The notes under the pieces are model-generated. The model did no database searches. It was not told where the DNA came from and was given only the letters and a program-made list of their open reading frames with translations. Positions 12,901 to 26,983 of a stretch of 64,000 nucleotides of DNA are shown here, in pieces (the stretch's first letter is position 1; each line of letters begins with the position of its first letter). Both the position numbers and the translations under genes were made by a program. The stretch comes from Serinus canaria (Eukaryota > Chordata > Aves > Passeriformes > Fringillidae). Location: positions 49,227,180 to 49,291,179 of the forward strand of contig NC_066314.1 in assembly GCF_022539315.1 (NCBI RefSeq). The letters run 5' to 3'.

Positions 12901-15900
12901 CAGTTGAGACTAGGTTTATCCTGGGATTAGTTCTCAAAAGTTGCAGATAGGCACCCAGGGGGATTTGCAGAAAGCATTCCAGCAGGTTAGTGGCCCACGC
13001 CTTTTGAAAAGCTGCATCTTTGACCACTTACTGCCTTTGTAAGCCAGGCTCCTGTTTCTGAGAACTGTCTAACACTTGCCCTTTCGATCAGACTGCAGAG
13101 GCACATCACAGTCCAGGCTTTGTAATATCGCTATCAAGATGGCCAGTGTTGAAAGCGACCCCTGCAAACTTCAACTGCAAAGTTTTGGGCAGGAAATGGG
13201 TCTTTATCCTTTGCATGCTAGGGGCAGACTTTCCCACAGCTGAGTTCAGGCTTGGCAGGAGACTGTGATTCTTGGGAGGCTGCTGGTGTGCTGCAGCCCT
13301 TTGCTGAGCAGATGGGAAAAAAAGTTCTTAGTCTGAAACGGGCAGCACTGTGTTAGGCTCTTCAGGTGTCTGGCAGAAGTCATCCTTGAGGACAGGCCCT
13401 TCAGCATAGATGCTGGTGTGAGGTTAGAAAGCGACATAGCACGTGCTGTAGTGATCTTCCTCTTTTTCTCCTGCTCGATTTGCTCTTTTTATTTCACTTT
13501 TTTCTCTAGGCACTCTGCTGTGTGGAATGCAAACCTCACCAACTCATCTAATAAAGTCTAGCAAATGCTATTCAGAGACAGAGCCCGATCTGCAAGCTCA
13601 GTGGGTGGCTGGCAAAGACCCCTAGTTGGGGTGGCTGTAAATACTAAGGTGACAGGAGTGAAGAAGGTTAATGGGAAGGAAGAAGTAAGGGAGAACAAGG
13701 GAAAAGGGATTCTTAGTAGGAGAGTGGGGGAAGAAGGGGCTGAGCAGCATGGTGCTCTGTCCTTTCGCCCTCTCTTGAACTCCAAAGCTGGAATTAGGTT
13801 TCTTTTGATCTCCTCCCTGTTTGTAAATTATCCTGAGTAATTTGAAAACAGACCGTTCCCCTTTTGTGGCATTTTGTTCCCAATCCAGAGGGAAACTTTA
13901 GTTTATGGCAGTGTTGCTTGGGAGAGCTGTGCTATGAAGTGGCTTGCTTTTGCCTTGTCACTTGGAAGACTGCAGAAGAAAGAGGGTGATAAAAAGGCAG
14001 AATGGCAGCCAAAAAGGGGAAAGAAGAGCTCTTGCAAATGCTGTTGGGAGTAAAGACTGTGGGAATGCAGGTGGAGAATAAAAGACAAAGCAGAGCTACT
14101 CTATTATGAGAGAGTAGCGCTACTATGGTGCAGCAGCACTACTGGAATTGGCGAGATTTTAAAATAATTCACTAGAAATCCATTGCCTTACAAGGTCTTT
14201 AGTTTGTTTTTATCTTCCAAATCATAGAGAGTTTGATACCAATCAGGTAAAAGAGGCCTTTCTAAGCACGTGTCTGTGTACGTGATTGTGTGCCTCGGTG
14301 CGTTAAGGGAATGAATGAACAAATATGCTTGCGGGGCCTCGAGGGACACTTATTCAGAAATAGTAGGGAATGGGGGAGATACACTAGTTCCCAGGGGCAG
14401 TGAGGGGGAGCTGTACAAGATAAATAAAGGTGATACATATCCCAGACGGGAAGAGGGGGAAGGGAAGCAATCCCAGCAATTGGCTTGCTCTCATGACAGA
14501 GCACTGCAGCAAGCTTCCAGAAACTGCATCCTGATGTAGGCTGAGCTGTAAGCAGAGAGTGAATTACTTCATATACATGCTGAGTACCTCTTCAGCAGTG
14601 AGCACATCCTCCTGGTGAAAGCAGCAAAACCTAGAGAGGTGGTTTCTGTGTGGAAAACTTGTGAGCTGAGGAGCAAACTGGGGTGACACACCTGAAAGGA
14701 TTCAGCAGGTTTGTTTTTCAAAGACCTTATCCTTATATGGCCTGTGAATGTGATCGAGGAATGGTTCCAGAGCAGGGAGAAGTGCATTTCCAGCAGATAA
14801 AACTGAATGTTGAGTCTTCTCCAAACCAAAGGTAGCAAGTTAGTTAATCTTAAGTTGGAAGCAGGGGAAGGAGAGCCTCTGTGCTGTCCTCTGCAGTGAA
14901 GGGACGAGTTCATGCAGGTGATGCCTGAATAAACCTGATCCTGTGGTAGGAATACTGAGCTTCCCAAGTGAGAAAGCTCTGGGGGCTGGTCTTAGATAAA
15001 GCATCTGATACGATTTTTCTTGAAACCTTACCTGGAAAAACAATCTCAAGGTAAGCTGAATATTTGCATAATGCTCTTTGGAACTTGCCTTGAAGCTGGT
15101 CACTGGGGATAGCAGTGTAGCAGCAGGGGAGGACTGTTGGGCCCTAACTTAACCCTCTCTCTTAATAATCTGACCAAAGTATCAATGCCGTGTGTAGACC
15201 ACCTGGACACTACTGAAGCTGGAATTTAATAAAGGCAGATAGCTGAAACATGAGTTAGAAACAGCTTCAGCCGTGAGAAAGTGCCCCAGAAGTAACTGGA
15301 CACGCAGACACATGGCACGTAAATGAGACCCACTGGTTCTGGCACACTAGAAAAGTCCAGGCCGTGTACCAGGGCTCTGCAGTAGCTGCTGAGCAAGCAT
15401 AAAACCAAGACAGGTCTCTCTGTGAAAACAGGACAGGAGCTGATTAATGTGTGCAGAAAGAGAAAGTAAAAGCAACAGGGCTGTGGAAGTGGTCAGGTAG
15501 TAACCATCCCAGCATTATCACTTTGTTTAATGTGGCTGATGGGAAGCTTTGCTCAGGAATTTTTGGGGTGTTTAAGGAAACTGAGGGTGTTTGTGACTGC
15601 TTCCCCCACACTTCTGGGAAGCTGCCTTCTTTCTCTCCTGGGTGATGGAGGCGGTGCTGGTGGAAGGTGGCAGTTAGATTTGACTTGGAGCAGAATGGCA
15701 CAGAGAGGACAGAACTCCTCACTCGAAGGCATGATTACAGGCTAGGCAATTAATCTGAAAGATGTGCAGTGTTGGCAGTGGGAGAGACCCTGAGAGACCT
15801 GCGTCCATCCACTGAAGCTGTAGAAGGATTTTCAGTGATGCATCTGTCTGTAGCCTCTGCCTGGCTTCCCTGTCCTGTATTTTGGAATGGGACATTGTGT

Positions 15901-18900
15901 TGCATTTTGCTCTTGGCTCAGCAGTGGTAAATTGGTAAGAAACCCAAAGCACAAGAGCAGCAATGCTGGAAGGGCTGGCTGTGGTGTGGAGCAGGATGAA
16001 AATGAACAAATTTGTTAATTCAGGCTGTGCTGGTATGTAATGTCAGAAAGCAAATTTTAGCTTGTCCTTGTGTCTGCCACCTGCTTCAGAGGGATCCATG
16101 AAGAGATGGAGTAAGCATAGCCCAAATGTGCATTTGCCTGTGCCTGTGACCTCCTGACCGGGTCTGCAGTGTCTCCAAGTTGTGCATTATGTATTGATGC
16201 GAGGGGGAGAGTTGATGTGTGTTGCAGGGAGTTATCTGGTGCTGTTGCTGGGCTCAGACCTGGACTATGCCTGTGACAGGAACTGTGTCTTATTTTCTCA
16301 GCAGTTTAGGGCATGGAGTAACTAGATGGACCTTAGGATGCTTTCTGCTGCAGCAGAAAAAATGTTGGGGTTTGTGTGTGCTAGGAACACTTCCTTTTAG
16401 CTAGGTGAGAACAGCCCTGTTTGTTAATGTGCAGAGTGGCTGTGCCTGCCTTGGGGTTGGGCAAACTTTTCTCTGTTTCTTTCTTAGTTGGCTAACACAG
16501 AGTCTAGGTCCCCAGTCAGGATGAGCCTTCAGTTTGTGTTTTCTTGTACAGTCAGAGAAGGAGGCCTCATTTTTGCAGTCCTTTTAAAGCCAGAATACAA
16601 GTATTGAAGGCTGTGATCATCCAGTGTTAGTCAAGAGAGGAACAAAATGTCTTCATGTCTCCATTCTCTGCTCATTCGGGATCTTCTGTGGTTCCCATGG
16701 GTATCTCTGTGGGAGAAGAGGGGCTCTGGCTAACAGCAAAGCTCTGGAGCTGTAGGGCCAGGACTTTGAGCTTTTTTTGCAGGGGCTGGCTGGGCCCCTC
16801 ACTTAGATCTCTTAGATCCCTGCCTTTACACGCACATTTTTTTCCCCAGGCATTTCTCTGGTAGGAGGCACAGCCTGCAGGGTGACAAAGGAGATGGAGT
16901 TGAGTGCTAAGCTCTTAGCTGGCAAGAAGCCATCCCGATCTTGGCGTGTGCAAGGGGCAACGGGATGGAAAAGTTGGGGAGGAAAAGCAGCTGTCGACTT
17001 CTAGCACTGCAGTTCTTTCTGTGCCCACGAGGTGGGGAAAGCTGCTCGTGGGATGGGCAGTCACTGGGTGGGGGCTCGCCTGTCCCCTCCAGGGCTGCAT
17101 GACTTCTACCTGAAGTCACCACTGCTGAGAGGGAATATGGAAGGGGGCTGGCTTGGGCAAGTACTGGGATACAGGTGGAAGGATGAGCTATACAAGCAAC
17201 GGTGCTCTGATGAGATGTGATGTAAGAATAGACTCTGGGTTTCCATGCCTAGAGGTCATACAGCACCAGCTTATCAATGAAACTGTTGTTCCTGCTGCCA
17301 GAAAATGTTCTTGTCTCTGCTGCATGAACCAGGGCGGGTTTTGGCACCAGAAGAGCTTAAAAATATTGTTCCCCTAGCTTGGCTTTTGAGGAAGGCTGGC
17401 ACAGAGCAGTTGAGCAGGTGCTATTCCTGCTCTGGTCCAGTGCTAGGTTTCAGACAAGTGCTGTGCTCAAAAGGACGAGTCAATCTCTTCTTTGGAGGTG
17501 CAATTAAATTTTACTTGAATTCCAGCTGGCCTCGTCTCTGGCTTTAAACGCTGGACTTTGCTCTCACAGCACAGTAAGAATGAATGACTTCCATGTGATC
17601 CTAGTTAAAAATCAGATCTCTAAATTTCTTGTGTTAAATAAAGACAGCTCCATCAGACCATTCTCACCAGCCTCCATCTCTGTTCCTCAAGATCCCCTTT
17701 TACCACGCTTTTCAGAGGCAATTCTCATTAGGCATTACTCTGCCTCTTCCCTCCTATCTCATGTTCAATTTGTAGAGAGCCTGGTACAATCCCTTTGTAA
17801 GTTTGGGTGCTGTCTCAGCACTGACAGCCCCAAGTGCCTAGGATGATGCTGGTTTCTTTGGCTGATAGTGGAGGGTTCTGCTCTTTGACTGATGACAACC
17901 AAGGGGGGCTTTGGAGACCATTAACTCTAACCCTGAAATATGCCTGGGGAGTCATAGTTTCTCCCTGGAGGAAGCATGTGTCAACAGGGGTACGGCCTAG
18001 GGAGACATCAGCTGCCCAAAAATGATATAGATAGTGTCCTATGTCTGTCTGGGGGCTGTGCTGGAGCTATCATTAGTTTGTAAGTGTGTACCTGTGCTTG
18101 TCATTGATGTTGAGTATAAATGTGTCATGGTGCTGTCAGTGAGGGCTTGGCCTGAAGTGAGCAGTGCCCGACTGGAGATCAGGCTGCAGCTAGGCTGCCT
18201 CTCTGACCCTGTTTGTTTTCTTTCTCCCCACCACCGCAGGCTCGGGCCCAAGCGGAGGCCCTCCACATTGGGGATGTACACTTTTCTGTCAAGCCTGGTT
18301 CCAGTACCTCCTCTCCCAAACTCCACTCCAGCGCTGCGGTGCACCGGCTCAAGAAAGACATCCGGCGATGCCACCGCATGTCCCGCCGCCCCCTGCCCCG
18401 TCCAGATCCCCAGAATGGTGGGAGTGTGGGTGGTGGGGCTGGCATTCGTCCTCCTGTCTCACCCTTCTCGGAGACCGTCCGCATCATCAACCGTAAGGTG
18501 AAACCCCGCGAGCCCAAACGCAGCCGCATCATCCTCAACCTCAAAGTCATTGACAAAGGTGGGAAGCCAGCCAACGGAGCTGGGGGCCTGGCTCGGCCCA
18601 AGATCCCTTCCCGAAACCGTGTCATTGGCAAGAGCAAAAAGTTCAGCGAGAGCGTCCTCCGCACTCAGATCCGCCACATGAAGTTTGGCTCCTTTTCGCT
18701 CTACAATAAGCCATCTGCTGCACCTACTCCCTCTCTGGAGGGCAAGGGGGAGGCCGAAGGCTCCCAGGCAGCCTCCTGTGGGCTCATTATGGGCTCCACC
18801 CCCTATGATGCCCCCAGCTCCAGCTCCTCTGGCTGCCCATCACCTGCTCCCCACTCCTCCTCCGACCCAGATGATTCCCCTCCAAAGCTACTCCCTGAGA

Positions 18901-19211
18901 CCCTCAGCCCAGCTGTCCCCGACTGGCGTGAGTCAGAGGTCCTCGACCTCTCAATCCCACCTGAGTCGGCTGCCACCAGCAAGCGTTCTTCCTCGGGAGG
19001 GTGCAGTGGGGGGCAGACTCCCTCCTTGTCCCTCTCCTCTTCTGACCCGGAGCAGGAGGCTGGCGACTGGCGTCCTGAGATGTCCCCTTGCTCTAATGTG
19101 GTGGTCACAGATGTCACCAGCAACCTCCTCACTGTAACCATCAAGGAGTTCTGCAATGCAGAGGATTTTGAGAAGGTGGCGGCAGGCAGTGGTGGAGGAG
19201 GCAGCAAGTGA
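9505..19211 (+). CDS. CBX6: CBX6, chromobox protein 6 (Polycomb/PRC1 subunit), 5 coding exons
   Basis: CBX6 is the chromatin reader of canonical PRC1 in the nucleus, binding methylated H3K27. Coding exons are 9505-9573, 9721-9764, 9911-9976, 10182-10248 and 18240-19211 (stop TGA 19209-19211). They join in frame to 405 aa, against about 412 in human. The N-terminus [15 protein letters not shown] begins the chromodomain (about residues 9-62), with the aromatic cage Phe11, Trp32 and Trp35. A basic AT-hook-like KKRGPKPK patch follows at about 72-79. The last exon carries the CBX6-specific middle region ([20 protein letters not shown]) and the C-terminal Pc box (about 367-387, [19 protein letters not shown]), which contacts RING1. 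The chromodomain reads [25 protein letters not shown], the CBX6 form rather than that of CBX4, CBX7 or CBX8. Introns 1-3 are only 147, 146 and 205 bp, and intron 4 is 8 kb. Identification is firm. Confidence 0.97.
10067..10108 (+). repeat. Poly-T tract in CBX6 intron 3
   Basis: A run of about 40 T, interrupted once by AA, lies in the short third intron, 70-110 bp before the exon 4 acceptor at 10180-10181. It could act as a remote pyrimidine tract or be a length-variable homopolymer. Sequencing length errors are likely here. Confidence 0.85.
10249..18239 (+). other. CBX6: CBX6 intron 4 (8 kb)
   Basis: The intron is bounded by a GTAACT donor and a CCACCGCAG acceptor. Apart from a MIR-like fragment near 11.2 kb and A-rich low-complexity sequence at about 11877-11945, no exon, RNA gene or transposon was recognised. 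The many short reading frames lack splice or family support. Confidence 0.85.
11205..11310 (+). mobile_element. MIR-like SINE fragment (ancient)
   Basis: The stretch contains the MIR core pattern: TTTGGGCAAGTCACTTAGG, then TTTCCCCATCTGTGAAACAG, then a GTTAATACT-like segment. MIR elements are tRNA-derived SINEs from early amniote or vertebrate evolution, and highly diverged copies persist in birds. The ends cannot be placed exactly. Confidence 0.7.
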
Positions 19212-22200
19212 GCAACCAGGTCCCCCCACTCCAGGGGTGTGGGGGGAGCTCTACCTGAGAGAAGTCGTGGTGCGAATGGCTGTCCTTAGTTCTCTCCTTC
19301 TCCCCTTGGCTGTCCCTATACCCTCACTGCCACCCTTCCTCCTCCTTTCCTCCGGCCCACTTCCTCTTGCCTGGAGGCTGGAGCGTGTCAGTGGGGGCAT
19401 GGGAGCACCCACTGTTCCTGGGTGTTGGTACTGCTAGGAGGAGGCAGGGAGGGTTGTGGTGGGGCTGGGGAGTAGTTGTTTGTCCTTGAATGTGGTGTTG
19501 TCCAACGGGCGGTGGAGCCTTTGGGGCTGAGGGATGAGTGAGCATGTGTCTGTGTGCCTGTGCAGGTGGTGAGGAAGGTGCTGCTCTTCCTCATTCCCCT
19601 TCTATCTTTGACAAAAACTGAAGAGGAGCTCCAAACCTATTAGGGGAGGATGTACGAGGATTGGAGCCCTTGCTCATGTCCTCCAGATCTTCTCCCACAA
19701 CGTGCATGCAGACTCTTCCATTCTTGTTTCCCCCTTGCCATGACTACCATCCTGCCATCCTTCCCCTCTTGGCCTGTGGCCTGGATCTGCCCTCTGCTCT
19801 ACTGTCCTTGTGGCAGTTGCTGATCCAGATGCCCTCAGAGGGAGGGGGAGAAGGACAGGTTAAATATTATGCCTGGAAGGTGCTTTAGACAAAGCTGGGG
19901 TGGTGGGGGGGGGTGCCCCATGCAGCCTGTGCCTCATACTGGCTTCCCCTTTCCTTTGACTATTGGTGCTACCTTGGCAGTTGTATGGGTGCTTTCAGGT
20001 GCCCCAATTCTTCCTCTTCTCCTGCATCTTCCAGCCTCTTCAGCTCCTCAGGAGAAAGGGAAGAAAAGAGGAGTCTGCTTCCAGCCCGTATCTTCCTTCT
20101 GATGTTCATCACTTGCACTTGTTTGGGAGAGAGGGGCATGAAATGCCTTTCTCTGGTCTTTCCATGGCAGAAGCAGGAGTGGGCTGTGCATCCATCCTTC
20201 AGTCTCTGGGAGGATGATGCCAGCAGCATGACGCTGCCACAGCTGCGTGAGGCTGCTCTCCCACCCCGTGCATAAGCTTCCCCTGGCCCTCTTTGCTTCC
20301 TCTTGCTCCTTCCAAAGGAAGGAGGGGTCGATGCTAAGGCAGGTTGGTTGTTCTTCCTGCTTGTTTTTGTCCCTCCTGTTCTCCCGTCCCTCTTGGTGGC
20401 CTGGAAGAGGTTTCCCCTTTGTCTTTTCAGCATCTGAAACAGCCCTTACAACTGTCAACCAAAGGTGCTCATAAGAAATACCTGTCTCTCTCACATCGCA
20501 TGCATGTGCGCTGGATCTCTTCCCCTAAAGCTCCTGTGAGCTGATCTAGAAATTCCTTCTCTTCACCCCTAGCAAGTAGGAGGGAGCAAGACCACAGCTT
20601 GCTGTTTATTCCACAGCTCCCTCTTTCCCTGACCAGCTTTGTTCACATCCAAAATAAGCTCTGTTTTTTGCCTGCCATTTCTGGCTAGCTCTGTGTGGGT
20701 CCTAAGCTTCAAGGTGAGAAGCTGTTCCTTTCCTCTGCTTTCTTTCTCTACTTGCACAGGATTGAGCTTGTAGAGGCAAGGAAAAGAGGTGCTGATGAAC
20801 TGGTGGAAGAGCCTCACCCTCAGCCCTGTCCCTGGATGGGGAGAGGGGTGTCACTTCTACATAACATGCTGCAGAGGTGAAAAGGGTGGAAAAAATTCCT
20901 CATGCCAGGGCTCATTTGCTTATAAGCCTGCCCTGGGCAGGTGAACACAAGTGGAATTGGCCCCTCTGGTGCTTTCACACAAGGATATTCAGGAGCTGCT
21001 GGCTCTGAGGAGTGCTCTCCTGCAGTAGTGATTTTGTGGTTTTAGTGATCTGAGGATAGAAGGGAGGCAGTTTGTGGGAAGGAAGTAATATTTGTCTGCC
21101 CAAGGGACGTTGTCAGGGTGGTGGAGGAATAGACCAGCTTCTGACCTTAATTATGGCTTTTGTGCTCAGTGCATGTCTATTCCCTGCCTCCAGTGCCTGG
21201 GTTGGTGTAATAAAATCTTTGCTGCCCTCCCCACAAACCTTGCCTTGCAGTAAGTGGCATTCCAAGCTGTGGGAAATGGTGAATTCACACCAGTTGTGGT
21301 TGGATGTCTGTACAAACAGTCTGAGGGGGATTCCAGGTGCTGTTAGCACCACCCTTGGTACACCTCTTTCTTTTTCTTTCCTTGGTTAAAGAGCTTAGTG
21401 GACTCTTCGGGGATGTGCTTTCATTCACAGCTGAAGCTAGGGGCAGGGAGAAAGAGACTTCCCTGATCCATTCACCAAGCTAAGGCTTTCTATAACTTGT
21501 TGGACTTGTGTGTGTGTCTGTGTTAATACCTGCTTGTATTTTTGTGGGTGTTGGTTTTTGTTTTTCTTTGGTTTGGGTTTTCTTTTGCGCATCTTTCCTG
21601 TGCCTGGCAGACCCAGGGATCCCTTATGTTAGCATAGCCTATCCACTTGACTGCAGCTTCAAAGATGAGCAGTTTGTAGGCATAGGGAAAAGCTCTTTCT
21701 TAGGAAAATAGTGAGGAGATTCTTCTCTTTTTCCTTCCCCTTCTGAATAAGAACTAATCTGTGGCTGTGAGATAAGAGGAGCTGCTTTATGGGGTGGATG
21801 AAAACCTGGCCAGTCACTTTAGGTTGTTAAGTTACTGTTTGGTGTGTATGTGGTGCTGTGTTTTGTTTTGTGGTATCAAGGTTCTGAAAAAAGTGTTGAA
21901 GCGTTTAAGTGGGAGATAAAGGGAACTTGAATAGGAAACTCTTGATGTGTTTTGGCCAAGATGTGTTGCTTGGCAGAATTCTTTTCCCCAGTGTCTCTTG
22001 TATGGTGTTCTTTGGGGGCAAGGGGCAGGAATTGTTTAATTGAAGGGGTTTTGCCTTTCTCCAGTGTGGCAAGCAAGGGAACTGTCTGTGAAGAGTAAAG
22101 CAGTGGGTCATTGTAGGGATGCTCCGCAAGGACCTTCTTCCTGCGGTGAGGAGATGAGGGGACTTGTTGCAGCAGAGAAACTTGTGCGGTAGATCCTCTT

Positions 22201-22767
22201 TGTGGAGGAAGAAAGGAGTATGATCCGGCTTGCAGACACAGCTCACCTGCTTGTGTGACAAATCCCTCCCTGGGTGGGTCACCAGGTGGAAGCCAAACCC
22301 TGAACCTCTGGATCCGAAATGAGGATCCCGCGCTGGTTTGAGTTAGAGGTTTGCTAACTTGAATGCAGCAGTAGCCTCAAGTTCCCTCAGGTGGACAAGA
22401 CACTTGAGGCTGACTAACCTACCTTCATATTCACGTGGGCTGTGCTCCTCCTTCTGAATTTTTGCCCTTGCTCCTTAATGGAGATAGGAAAGAAGATTCA
22501 TCCGTGCCTTTTAAAATGGGCATGGAATTGAAGGAGGAGTTTATTTGAAAGTATCCCCTTCCTTTCCCCGTAACCCTTAGGAAAAAAAATCAACAAAAAC
22601 AGGGAAATATTCTCTGTGTCTGTGCCATGTTTGTTCTCGTTGTCGTGTTTTTAGAGGAGATTTTATGATGGAGTGGAAAAAGTGAAATGATTAGTTTTGC
22701 ATAAAAAAAGAAAAGTTTTAAAAAAAATTTCTACAGGGAGAGAGCGAGAGAGAGTTTAAAAATGAAT

Positions 22768-22773
22768 AATAAA
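22768..22773 (+). terminator. CBX6: Candidate proximal polyadenylation signal of CBX6
   Basis: AATAAA stands in an A/T-rich stretch about 3.56 kb after the stop codon, followed within 30 nt by a moderately GT-containing segment. It would produce the shorter of two main 3' UTR forms. Confidence 0.45.
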
Positions 22774-25700
22774 TGCAGTGATTGCACAAACTGTAGTGGT
22801 ATTAGATGGTCCTTAGCGAAAAGAGTATTTTGTAGTATCGAAGCATGTGTGTCTGGGATGGTGTTTGGCTTGCTTGAACTGGAGGGAAAGGCATTCTAGG
22901 ACTAAGCAGCGATCTCTGAGCTGAAAAGGCAAGGTTGCGTGTTGGAGGAACCCTGTCTACAAACCTTTCCCGTCCTTGCCTCCCAAGTGTTGGAGTGAGT
23001 TCCCTTCCTTCCCATACCTCTCCTGTGAGCTAAGGTGGAGTCTCCAAGTGGTTTTCTGGCTGAGCAGCCCTCAGAGATGGCCAGTCACATTCTGACAGAA
23101 TGTGGATCAGGCCATTAACATGGAAACAGTTGACTTACTTTGCATGCACAGCAAGCTGCTAACGTTTGGGGTTGGCATGTACCTTTCCTGCCAAGTTGCT
23201 GTCTCTTTTCCATCCCCTATATCCAAGCAGAATTAATCATGGTGGGCTTATTTCCTGGGAAGCAGATATGCCTCTCCTCTGTAAGGTTTCTTAAACTCCT
23301 TCCAATACCAGGTGGGGGGGGTGACATATTTCTGTATAGAATTCACCACATCAGGACAGAAAACTGAATCCCATTGTTGTGTATTACAGCACCCCTTCTC
23401 TGACAGTGGCCAGATCTCTAGAGGCAGATGGGAGCGCTGCCTTGTGTGCTCTGATTGTGTTGCTGAGGGACGAGTACCTTCTTCTCAAGGCCAGCAAATG
23501 CTGGAAGTTCTTAGGAGAGGGGAGAGGAGCACTCTGGACTGTGCTCAGGTAGGGCAGCCTTCTTCTCCAGCTTCCTTTGGTATGGTGGGGGAAGAGTTGC
23601 CTGAACGTTCCTTCAGAGCAAGGAGGCAGCTCTTGTGTGCTGGCTTCCCTGTCCAAGATGTCTCTGGTGTTCATCTGGCATGTGGGAGTGACTGCAGGGA
23701 AACCACCAGATGTTGGTGTCTGAACAGAAGATGGTAGGCAGGGATGCTTGAACAGCTTTTCTTGTCTGGACTTCTCTGGTGCCCTTTGCAGTGGCTTTGC
23801 AGTGGCAGATGACTGATGTCTCAATGCTTCCCATAGCCTGGACTGCACTTGGAAACTTCTCTCTCTGCCCATCAAACTGTCGGTGCTTCCCATGGCTTTC
23901 AACTTGGAACAGAAACCTCCCGTCTCAATGAGCAGCATGGGACTGGAGGGGCATGAAGCTAATGAGATACAAGCTCCTTTGGGGATGAAAAACAGAAATA
24001 GTGTGGTGAGCAGGCCCAGCTGTGGTGAGCCACTGCTTAAATTCTGTTTTCAAAAGAGAATGGGAGCATTTCTCTGTGTCTCCCCTTACTGAAGTTCCCA
24101 GGGAGATTTTGTGAAATAAACAAATAAAAAAGAAAAAAAAATCAAAACCACAATAATGCTTTTTACCAGGAGGAGCTGTCTCTGAGCTGAGTCTTCCTAG
24201 GGATATCACTCCCTTCTCCAGCCCCTCTTTGTAGAGGACGCTTCAGTAGCTCCCAGCGTTTAGAGGTTATCACCTTCCTGGGGACTTCCTGGCAGAAAGA
24301 GGTTGCCATGCTTGAAGGACGGTGTCCTGAGTTCCCCATACTTCTGCCCACCCCAGGCCATGGCATTAGTGGGGCTGCTCAGGAGCAGGTCTTTCTTCCC
24401 AGGGAGGTGTAACAAACCTGGAGTGCGTGTTTGGCTAAATGCTTATTTTCCCTTTTGCTTCCTTCCCCACCTTCTGACAAGACTTTTTCCTCCTTGCCTG
24501 GCACATCCTTTTACTCCAATGTCGCTTGCTTTTGCTGCATTTTTCAATTGCCCAATAATCACGCAAGAGCTGGGATCTTATTTACTTCTTATATATGAAT
24601 ATATGAATATAAAAAACCTCCTTCCCCCCTTTCTCCCCATCTCACCCACCACCCCATGCGCAACCTCCCTGATCTCCGCTCTGAAGGTGATCTGCTGTAG
24701 AGGGTTAATTTGGGGTCAGGGATTCGGTGCCTCTTAAGTTCTGTTCCTTCTTGGCTTGCTGTGGTTTTTCTGCCAGCTGTGTCACTGCCTTGTGTCTCTG
24801 TCTCCCTCATGCAAGGGGGATGGGGGTGGAGGAGACCATCCTGCTGAGGGTGCTGGCAGCCCAACTCTCGAGGTGTTTGCACAGAGATGGAGTGCTCAGT
24901 GTTGCTTCAGAAATCCCCTGCTCCCTGTCTGTGCTTCCTTCCCCAGGTGATTCTAGGAAGTATCTTCATTTTACCAGTGCTCTGAGGTTGAGAAAATAAG
25001 TGTCTTTATTTTCTTTTAACTTCTATTTTTGAGATCCTTCCCCAGAGTGCAATGTGTATGGTTTCTTTTTAGGGGTGTAGATGGCAGGAGATGTTGGAGT
25101 CTATCTCCATCCTCACTTTTGCCTTTCCATCCTCTGCTCCTCTCACATTTTGCCATTGCCCCGTGTCAGATGGATGCGGTCGAAGGTATTTGCACCCTTT
25201 TCTGTGCAGGGTCAGTCTTGGCACCAGGAGCCAACACAATGTGTTATGTGGTGATTCTGAGATGCCCTGTGTCCCACCTGCCTCACCTGTAAGCATTGCA
25301 GCAGGACCCTGAGTTCTTTCTTCCCTTCTGTAAAATTCTTCCTCCAGGAGTGAAGGGAGATACAGTCCTGTGGTGGTTGGCTGCCTCTGGCAGCTCTTCT
25401 GTGCATTCCAGCTTCTCTGTGGTGGGAAACAATGACTCCAGGGCCATCCAAAAGCACGGTCCTTGGGGTGAGGGTCCTTCCACCCCAGCTGAGCTCTGTG
25501 CTTTGAGAGCACACCCTCCAGGCACTGGCAGATGGAGGAGCGGGGTGCCGTCTGTGCCCCTGGGCTGGGTGGAGCTGGGAACTGGGCAGCAAGCAGCGTG
25601 CTGTGGCACAGGGAAAAGTAAGGTGACAGACCTGCAGCAAGGTGCAGTCAGTGGTGCCAGCTTCAGAAACTGTGTCTGCTGGGAGGAAAGGAACACGGTG

Positions 25701-26977
25701 GGACATGCAGGCAAAGTGTTCATTCCCATTGCAGGGCCCTGGTTCTTTACTTTATTCCTTGTTCAGCTGAGCACTTGGAGCTCACGTTAAACCTCTGGAA
25801 CACGGCTGGGTGGGTGAAAGCACTTCGTGGGGCTTCAGGGCCTCGTAGGACTAATGGGGCTTTCCCATGCTCTCTAGCAGCCCCCCCAGCTGGCCCCTGC
25901 TCTCTAGGGATACTGAGGGTTTTCCTCTGGGCAGAGCAGCTGGTAGGTGCTCTTGCACAGGTAGGTTGCTCTTCAGCTGCCCTGGAGGGAGCCTGCTGCT
26001 TCCAGCTCCCAGCCGCAAAGCAGGGGCAGAATCTTAGGTCAAGTTCTCAAGCGGAACAAAAAATTAATCGTTGTGATGACTTTTTTTAGAAAAGAGTTGT
26101 CATGCCTGCACCTCTCCCAAGCAAATCAACTCAGTGTGTGCTGTCCTCCTTCCTCTTCTCCCCTGTGCCATTAAGCCTTGTACACTCCCTAAGAATAGAG
26201 GAGACTCTCTGCTTTGGGATTTTTTTCCCCCCGTTTGTTTTCTTTTTGCATAGAAAGTTGTCTGCTGGTGGTGGAGGACAGGGGCCTGCTTCATCTGTTC
26301 CTTCCTTTCACCTTCCCCTGTGCCAAGCTTAGGCTCAATTGCTGCAGATTCCTGCAAACACTGAACTTGGAGCAGGCGAGTGACTCCACTGTGTTCTGTG
26401 GTACTTGGGTGCTTCAGATTCTGCCTGTGCTTGAGCTTTGGCAGCATCAGAGCCCTTCCTTCCTCTTGGAGAAGGTCAGCCCTAACTCCAAGTGCTGGTA
26501 GATCTGGTGCAACCCATCTGTTCTTTATTTCCCCTCACTTGGCATACACAGTGAAGGTGGTAATTTTTTTTAATTTAAAATAAACCTAAATATGTATCTT
26601 GTAATTTTTTTTATTTTGAAAAAAAAAGCATTTAAGGATTGTGCACGGATGAATTGTATATCTATATATTATTTTTTGTCTTGCAATTTTCATTTTAAGT
26701 ATAGTGTTTGTTCAGTTTTGTTTTGTTTTTTAATCCAGTTCCCAGCTGGCTAAACTCTGTCTAGAGTGGATGGGTGGGAGGCAGAGCCACTGGAAGGGTG
26801 ATTGAATCACTCCTTCCCTTGGTGCTTCCTACAAGAAACTGGTTTGCTCCAGGTTTGGGGGTGGGGGTTGTGCTAATTACTCTTGTATTCTTGTACATTT
26901 TGTTCTTTCTGCTGCTCTTGAATATTGTATCAATGCCAGAAATGGGGAGTTAAAAATTAAAACAAAAAATTAACCCA

Positions 26978-26983
26978 AATAAA
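26978..26983 (+). terminator. CBX6: Probable distal polyadenylation signal of CBX6
   Basis: AATAAA follows an A-rich stretch and precedes a strong T/GT-rich downstream element (TGTTGTTGTTTTTC) at about 27002-27015. Sequence character changes after this point, consistent with the end of the transcript. Confidence 0.65.
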